Made by a program: the position numbers and the translations under genes. Below are positions 5,735 through 9,616 of a DNA stretch of 9,616 nucleotides, in pieces (positions within the stretch are counted from its first letter, which is position 1; each line of letters begins with the position of its first letter). This stretch comes from an uncultured Prevotella sp. GTDB lineage: Bacteria > Bacteroidota > Bacteroidia > Bacteroidales > Bacteroidaceae. The stretch spans positions 1 through 9,616 of the forward strand of contig CAKPTK010000088.1 of the NCBI GenBank assembly GCA_934190685.1, read 5' to 3'. The notes below the pieces were generated by a model, which ran no database searches, had not been told where the DNA came from, and worked only from the letters and a program-made list of their open reading frames with translations.

Positions 5735-6478
5735 ATGAGAAAACTAATTTAATTTCTTCTATTGTGCACCACTATCCAATCCTATGCACAATTCAATGAT
5801 TTCTTCCAGTACAAGGCTCTTGCCGCATATGCCAATGCTACTTACGGGTTGGAGATGGGGATACCTAAAGACATGTATGTCATGACATACACTGATGCGG
5901 AAACATGGACAGACAGGAATCTCCACAACCCTTATATTAAAGGAGGAGGGATGGCCTTGGCTGAAGACAAGAACTCCATGATTGTCTTCCCCTTCATTGA
6001 ACTGATGGGACAACGTTGCTGCGCTACGGACTGGACTGACAAGAACTACATGAACATTGGCTTTATCGCCAAGGTCCTTGCAGACAGCACTCACACCACT
6101 GCCACCAACCAAGTTTTGACAAACTCAAAACTCTGTGGCGGAGCTGACACCATCATCATCTCCGAGATGACCATCAATCCTTCATGCAGCAAAAGAAATC
6201 CTGTCTGTAACTATCAGTTCAGCAAACAGGTTAACATTCTTATGAGCAAGAAAGGATTCCTGCCCATGTACTTCCGGCTCTATTTCAACAAAGAAGGCGT
6301 CAAGCACAAAAGCCAAACAATCGCCAATGTGCTTCAAGTCATGAAGTTCGGGAATAAGAACGACTTTATTGAGCGTAAAAGGAAAGACCAACAATATGGA
6401 AACTTCAAAACGTTCTTGAAGGAGAACAACTACACAAAATACTTCCCCATGACGCCAGACTTCTACAGTCTTCCTTGA
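5735..6478 (+). pseudogene. Exported protein of unknown function, signal peptide interrupted by a stop codon
   Basis: ATG 5735 reads MRKLI, then TAA (5750-5752), then FLLLCTTIQSYAQ in the same frame: a textbook signal peptide with a stop at codon 6 and a likely cleavage after the Ala or Gln of SYAQ. After it the frame is open to TGA 6478, 247 codons in all counting the stop at codon 6. The body has no motif I recognise. It is moderately basic near the C terminus and has cysteines in RCCATDW, KLCGGAD, PSCSKRNPVC. It may be translated from TTG 5762 without a full signal peptide, or be dead. It follows the broken lipoprotein gene by 2 nt and is more AT-rich than the flanking xse and MATE genes, consistent with acquired DNA. 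Confidence 0.65.
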
Positions 6479-6502
6479 AAAGAGCTCTCCAAAATATAAC
6501 AC

Positions 6503-6543
6503 ACAATCCTTCCTGTCGCAGTTTTTCGCACAGGAAGGATTGT
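6503..6543. terminator. 14-bp perfect hairpin between convergent inserted gene and xseA
   Basis: ACAATCCTTCCTGT (6503-6516) pairs exactly with ACAGGAAGGATTGT (6530-6543) across a 13-nt loop. It sits between the stop codons of two convergent genes (6478 and 6551), so a shared terminator is the natural reading. The T-run after it is poor in both directions, so termination strength is uncertain. Confidence 0.65.
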
Positions 6544-6550
6544 ATGTCTT

Positions 6551-7798
6551 TCATGTTTCCTCACACGCTTCCACCGTGCTATAAATCCGACCTTGTCGCA
6601 AATGGATTTCCAAGCGGTCGCCCTGTTTCACCTGCGAAGCTGACTTCACAATCTTCCCATCCACAAGTGTTATGCTGTACCCTCGGCTCAGTAAACGTTC
6701 GGGGTTAAGCGAATCCACCTTCTGACTCACAATACTCAAATGCCGGTTTTCACGCAGAAGCCGATTTTCCGTCGAAGCCTTCAACCGCTGTTGAACGAGC
6801 TGCAGTCGATGGTGCGCCGCAGACAACAACAATTGGGCTGCAGAAGAAACACGTTTGGACATGGGCAACAACCGTAAGTGTTCTGTCTCCATTCTCCGAC
6901 GGACGAGTTGTGCCAAAGACTGGGTGCAACTTGCAATCCGGGTGTAGGTCTGGGCGAGATTGTCGATCAGGAAGGCGGCTGCGGCGGTGGGGGTTTTCAC
7001 GCGGGTGTGGGAAATCATGTCGAGCACGCTCTCGTCGCGCTCGTGGCCGATGCCCGTAATGACAGGCAGGGGGAAGTTGGCCACGTTTTCAGCCAACGGC
7101 AGGGTGTCGAAACCCGACAGGTCGCTCGTGGCGCCGCCACCACGGATGATGACAACAGCGTCGAACGCGTCGACCTCTGCATTGATGGCGTCAAGGGCGG
7201 CAATGACGCTCTGCTCGATGCCCTCGCCCTGCATGACGGAAGGGAAAAGGCGGGTGGTGAAAGCGAAGCCGTAGTCGTTGTCTGCCAATTGGTTGCAGAA
7301 ATCGCCGTAGCCGGCTGCCGTGGCACTGGAAATGACAGCAATGCGCTGGGCGAACATCGGCAGTCGCAGTTGCTTGTTGAGGTCGAACACCCCCTCGGCC
7401 TTGAGGGTCCGGATGATTTCCTGGCGCTTGCGGGCCATGTCGCCCATCGTATAGGTGGGGTCGATGTCGGTGACGATCCAGGAGAAGCCGTAGTTCTCGT
7501 GAAACTGGGGGTAGACACGCAGGAGCACTTTCATTCCGGCATGGACAGGCATTCCCGTCATCCGCTCGAAAAGGGGACGCAGCATCGCCCATTGGCTGCG
7601 CCAGCATTTGGCGGAAGCCTTGGCGACGGGAGTGTTGCTCTCGGGAGACTTCTCGATGAGTTCCATGTAGCAGTGGCCCCGGCTCTCGCGCACCTCTGAC
7701 AATTCCGCCTCCACCCAATATTCGTCGGGCAGGGACTGTTCGATGCTCTCGCGCACCAGGGCGTTGAGTTGCAGCAGGGAATAGTGAGTGTCGTTCAT
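6551..7798 (-). CDS. xseA: Exodeoxyribonuclease VII large subunit
   Basis: A 415-residue protein, normal length for XseA, the catalytic subunit of exonuclease VII, which cuts single-stranded DNA from both ends. An N-terminal OB-fold runs about 5-115 (YWVEAELSEVRESRGHCYMEL at 28-48). The catalytic domain has RGGGATSDLSGFD (219-231) and GHERDESVLD (251-260) followed by RVKTPTAAAAFLI. A long helical region (about 280-365) precedes the LLSRGYSI motif (369-376) and a basic C-terminal beta segment. ATG 7798 is used; a TTG six codons upstream is possible but unneeded. Its usual downstream partner xseB is displaced by the inserted gene pair. Confidence 0.95.
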   Translation of the reverse strand: MNDTHYSLLQLNALVRESIEQSLPDEYWVEAELSEVRESRGHCYMELIEKSPESNTPVAKASAKCWRSQWAMLRPLFERMTGMPVHAGMKVLLRVYPQFHENYGFSWIVTDIDPTYTMGDMARKRQEIIRTLKAEGVFDLNKQLRLPMFAQRIAVISSATAAGYGDFCNQLADNDYGFAFTTRLFPSVMQGEGIEQSVIAALDAINAEVDAFDAVVIIRGGGATSDLSGFDTLPLAENVANFPLPVITGIGHERDESVLDMISHTRVKTPTAAAAFLIDNLAQTYTRIASCTQSLAQLVRRRMETEHLRLLPMSKRVSSAAQLLLSAAHHRLQLVQQRLKASTENRLLRENRHLSIVSQKVDSLNPERLLSRGYSITLVDGKIVKSASQVKQGDRLEIHLRQGRIYSTVEACEET

Positions 7799-7838
7799 TT
7801 TGTTTTGTTTTTGCAAAGGCTGGTAGCCCTATCTGCTG

Positions 7839-7870
7839 CAAAGGTAGCGTTTATGGAGCGGAATAAGAAA
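7839..7870 (-). promoter_or_regulatory. Promoter of xseA
   Basis: On the minus strand, TTTC (7870 to 7867), a 20-nt spacer and TACCTTTG (7846 to 7839) form a perfect -7 box with a one-mismatch -33 box, about 40 nt before ATG 7798. It overlaps the first unit of the duplicated MATE promoter region, so the two directions may compete. Confidence 0.6.
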
Positions 7871-7887
7871 TAAAAAGGGCATTTTAT

Positions 7888-7918
7888 TTTGCATTGTCTT
7901 CGATTTGCACTACCTTTA
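7888..7918 (+). promoter_or_regulatory. Upstream MATE promoter copy
   Basis: TTTG (7888-7891), a 19-nt spacer and TACCTTTA (7911-7918) match the Bacteroidota consensus except for the last base of the -7 box. Confidence 0.55.
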
Positions 7919-7962
7919 CAGAATGTAGGCGGCATCTCGGAATAAAAAATAAATAAATTTAT

Positions 7963-7993
7963 TTTGTTCTTCTCTCGATTTGCACTACCTTTG
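7963..7993 (+). promoter_or_regulatory. Proximal MATE promoter
   Basis: TTTG (7963-7966), a 19-nt spacer and TACCTTTG (7986-7993) match the consensus perfectly, 20 nt before the ATG at 8014. The leader is short and AT-rich without a Shine-Dalgarno sequence. Confidence 0.75.
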
Positions 7994-8013
7994 CACATTA
8001 TATATAATATAAG

Positions 8014-9399
8014 ATGAATAATAAGAAAGCAGCACTTGAATTAGGGACAAAGCCTGTGGGCCAACTGCTCACACAATATGCCATCCCTGCCATCATAGCG
8101 ATGACGGCATCTTCGCTTTACAACATTACTGACAGCATCTTCATCGGACAGGGCGTGGGCGCACTCGCCATCTCGGGATTGGCCATCACCTTCCCGCTGA
8201 TGAACCTTGCGGCGGCCTTCGGAGCCGGCGTGGGCGTGGGAGCCTCGACGTTCATTTCCATGAAACTCGGACAGAAGGACTACAAGACCGCAGAGAGAAT
8301 CCTGGGCAACACCGTGACCCTCAACTTCATCATCGGTCTTGCCGTGGGACTGTTCAGTTTGATTTTCCTCGACCCCATTCTCCGCTTCTTCGGAGCCAGC
8401 GACCAGACACTGCCCTATGCCCATGACTATATGGTCATCGTCATGGCGGGCAACCTGATTTCACATATGTATTTCGGCCTCAACGCCGTGCTCCGCGCGG
8501 CGGGCAAACCGAAGATGGCTATGTATATGACCATCTTCACCGTGGTGCTCAACGCCGTGCTCTCCCCCATCTTCATATGGCCCATGCATATGGGCATCCG
8601 CGGCGCCGCCCTCGCCACAATTCTGTCGCAGGCGGTGGCGCTGGCGTGGCAGTGCAAGATTTTCAGCAACCCCGCCGAGATACTCCATTTCCAGCGCGGC
8701 ACCTACCGGCTGCGTAGCGACATTGTGAAGAACATCCTCGCCGTGGGCGTCTCGCCGTTCGCCATGAACGTGTGCGCCTGCATCGTGGTGATTTTCATCA
8801 ACCACGGCATGGTGAAATATGGCGGAGACCTTGCTGTAGGCGCCTACGGAATAGCCAACAAGGTGGCGTTCATATTCGTGATGATCAACATCGGACTGAC
8901 CCAGGGCATGCAGCCCATCGCCGGCTACAACTACGGTTCGCTGCAGCTCGACCGTATGCTCCACGTGCTGAAGCTCTCGATGATTGCCGGCACAGCCATC
9001 ATGACCACAGGATTCCTTGTCGCCATGCTGCTGCCGGGCTTCTGCGCACGGCTGTTCACCACCGACCATACGCTCATTTCCATGTCCGTCCGGGGCATCC
9101 GCATCGAGATGATGATGTTCCCCATCGTGGGCTACCAGATGGTGGTCACCAGCTTTTTCCAGAGCATCGGCAAGGCGAAAATCAGCATGTTCCTGTCGCT
9201 CTCGCGCCAATTGCTCTTCCTCCTGCCCATGCTCATCATCCTCCCGCCCCTGTTCAAGATAGACGGTGTGTGGGCAGCCATGCCTGTGTCAGACGCCGTG
9301 GCTGCGCTTGTGGCTGCGTGGATTATGGCCCTGTATATGAAACGGTTCATGAAACAACATAAAGAAATCAACTATGGAAGACAAGAAAATAATCATTAA
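8014..9399 (+). CDS. MATE-family multidrug/sodium antiporter
   Basis: A 461-residue polytopic inner-membrane protein with about twelve hydrophobic segments in two similar halves, the standard MATE length and layout. It uses a proton or sodium gradient to export cationic or other drugs and metabolites. N-half motifs: PAIIAMTASSLYNITDSIFIG (25-45) and GVGVGASTFISMKLGQKD (72-89). C-half: GLTQGMQPIAGYNYG (294-308) and FFQSIGKAK (381-389). These resemble the MepA/DinF-like branch. ATG 8014 fits the perfect promoter just upstream. Its last 26 bp overlap the next gene in another frame, which suggests translational coupling. Substrate is not predictable. Confidence 0.92.
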   Translation: MNNKKAALELGTKPVGQLLTQYAIPAIIAMTASSLYNITDSIFIGQGVGALAISGLAITFPLMNLAAAFGAGVGVGASTFISMKLGQKDYKTAERILGNTVTLNFIIGLAVGLFSLIFLDPILRFFGASDQTLPYAHDYMVIVMAGNLISHMYFGLNAVLRAAGKPKMAMYMTIFTVVLNAVLSPIFIWPMHMGIRGAALATILSQAVALAWQCKIFSNPAEILHFQRGTYRLRSDIVKNILAVGVSPFAMNVCACIVVIFINHGMVKYGGDLAVGAYGIANKVAFIFVMINIGLTQGMQPIAGYNYGSLQLDRMLHVLKLSMIAGTAIMTTGFLVAMLLPGFCARLFTTDHTLISMSVRGIRIEMMMFPIVGYQMVVTSFFQSIGKAKISMFLSLSRQLLFLLPMLIILPPLFKIDGVWAAMPVSDAVAALVAAWIMALYMKRFMKQHKEINYGRQENNH

Positions 9400-9616
9400 C
9401 ATAGGCCGCCAACTGGGCAGCGGCGGACACGACATCGCCAAGATGCTCGCCAAAGACTTCGGGTGCAAGTTCTACGACAAGGAACTGCTCGACCTCGCCG
9501 CCCAGGAAAGTGGGTTCAGCAAAAAGTTTTTCGAGCAGAACGACGAGCAGAAGGGCTTCTTCAAGTCCTTGTTCCACATCCACGTGCCCTTTGCAAGCGA
9601 CACGACGTTCTACAAC
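9374..9616 (+). CDS. Cytidylate kinase-like family protein (5' part)
   Basis: Eighty-one codons run open to the window edge from ATG 9374. The start MEDKKIIINIGRQLGSGG has a P-loop-like glycine-rich motif (GRQLGSGGHDIAK, 11-23) followed by FYDKELL (33-39), the hallmark of the cytidylate kinase-like family rather than of canonical Cmk. Such proteins are predicted cytoplasmic nucleotide kinases of uncertain substrate. The overlap of 26 bp with the MATE gene fixes the start context and implies co-transcription. The C-terminal part is outside the window. Confidence 0.88.
   Translation, partial: MEDKKIIINIGRQLGSGGHDIAKMLAKDFGCKFYDKELLDLAAQESGFSKKFFEQNDEQKGFFKSLFHIHVPFASDTTFYN

Larger units (their letters stand above)
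7859..7995 (+). repeat. Imperfect tandem duplication carrying two promoters
   Basis: Unit 1 begins CGGAATAA at 7859 and unit 2 at 7938, an offset of 79 bp. Both continue through a similar AT-rich stretch to TTTATTTTG or TTTTATTTTG and then share CGATTTGCACTACCTTT (7901-7917 and 7976-7992, offset 75). The offset change implies a 4-nt deletion in unit 2. Confidence 0.75.

Noticed and set aside
5302..6550. Insertion sequence or transposon
   Set aside because: No transposase, no terminal inverted repeats and no target duplication that I could see; the inserted block is described only as an accessory gene pair.
6878..7699. 273-codon plus-strand frame opposite xseA
   Set aside because: Shadow of xseA, whose motifs are intact on the minus strand; the product is Gly/Val/His-rich without a domain.
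8461..9210. 249-codon minus-strand frame opposite the MATE gene
   Set aside because: His/Glu/Gly-rich mirror of a membrane-protein gene, a common artefact.

Overview
The window reads as chromosomal DNA from a Bacteroidota species, most likely Prevotella-like. Its promoters follow the Bacteroidota pattern (a TTTG-type -33 box, a spacer of 19-20 nt, and a TAnnTTTG -7 box), most starts lack a strong Shine-Dalgarno sequence, and the protein families fit that group. The placement is inference; no marker gene is complete here.

Layout. Positions 1-143 look like a promoter and leader firing leftward out of the window, resembling a 16S rRNA operon leader. About 1.1 kb follows with no convincing gene but with several repeats: TGTCATG heptamers, a 19-bp AT-rich inverted repeat, a folded GTTAGTC/GACTAA block and 21-bp-phased repeats. 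Next comes a probable rightward operon: an SGNH/GDSL hydrolase, a YdfG-like short-chain dehydrogenase and an exported nitroreductase with a cysteine-rich N terminus. A strong bidirectional hairpin terminator separates it from leftward ilvE (branched-chain aminotransferase).

From 5110 to 7798 the two exonuclease VII subunit genes xseB and xseA lie on the minus strand, held apart by about 1.25 kb. The gap carries two rightward genes of unknown function: a small lipoprotein gene broken by an apparent one-base frameshift, and a 247-codon exported-protein gene with a stop codon inside its signal peptide. They sit 2 nt apart and look like one decaying accessory operon. A second hairpin separates them from xseA.

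The right end has a MATE-family exporter expressed divergently from xseA, with two near-identical promoters in tandem (an imperfect duplication of about 79 bp). It overlaps by 26 bp the start of a cytidylate kinase-like gene that runs off the window.

How the genes work together: XseA and XseB form one nuclease, and IlvE stands alone in branched-chain amino acid metabolism. The hydrolase, dehydrogenase and nitroreductase are probably co-transcribed, but the sequence does not reveal a shared substrate. I see no defence system, CRISPR array, transposase or tRNA. The most unusual material is the decayed insert between xseB and xseA, the repeat-rich non-coding region at the left, and the cysteine-pair nitroreductase.
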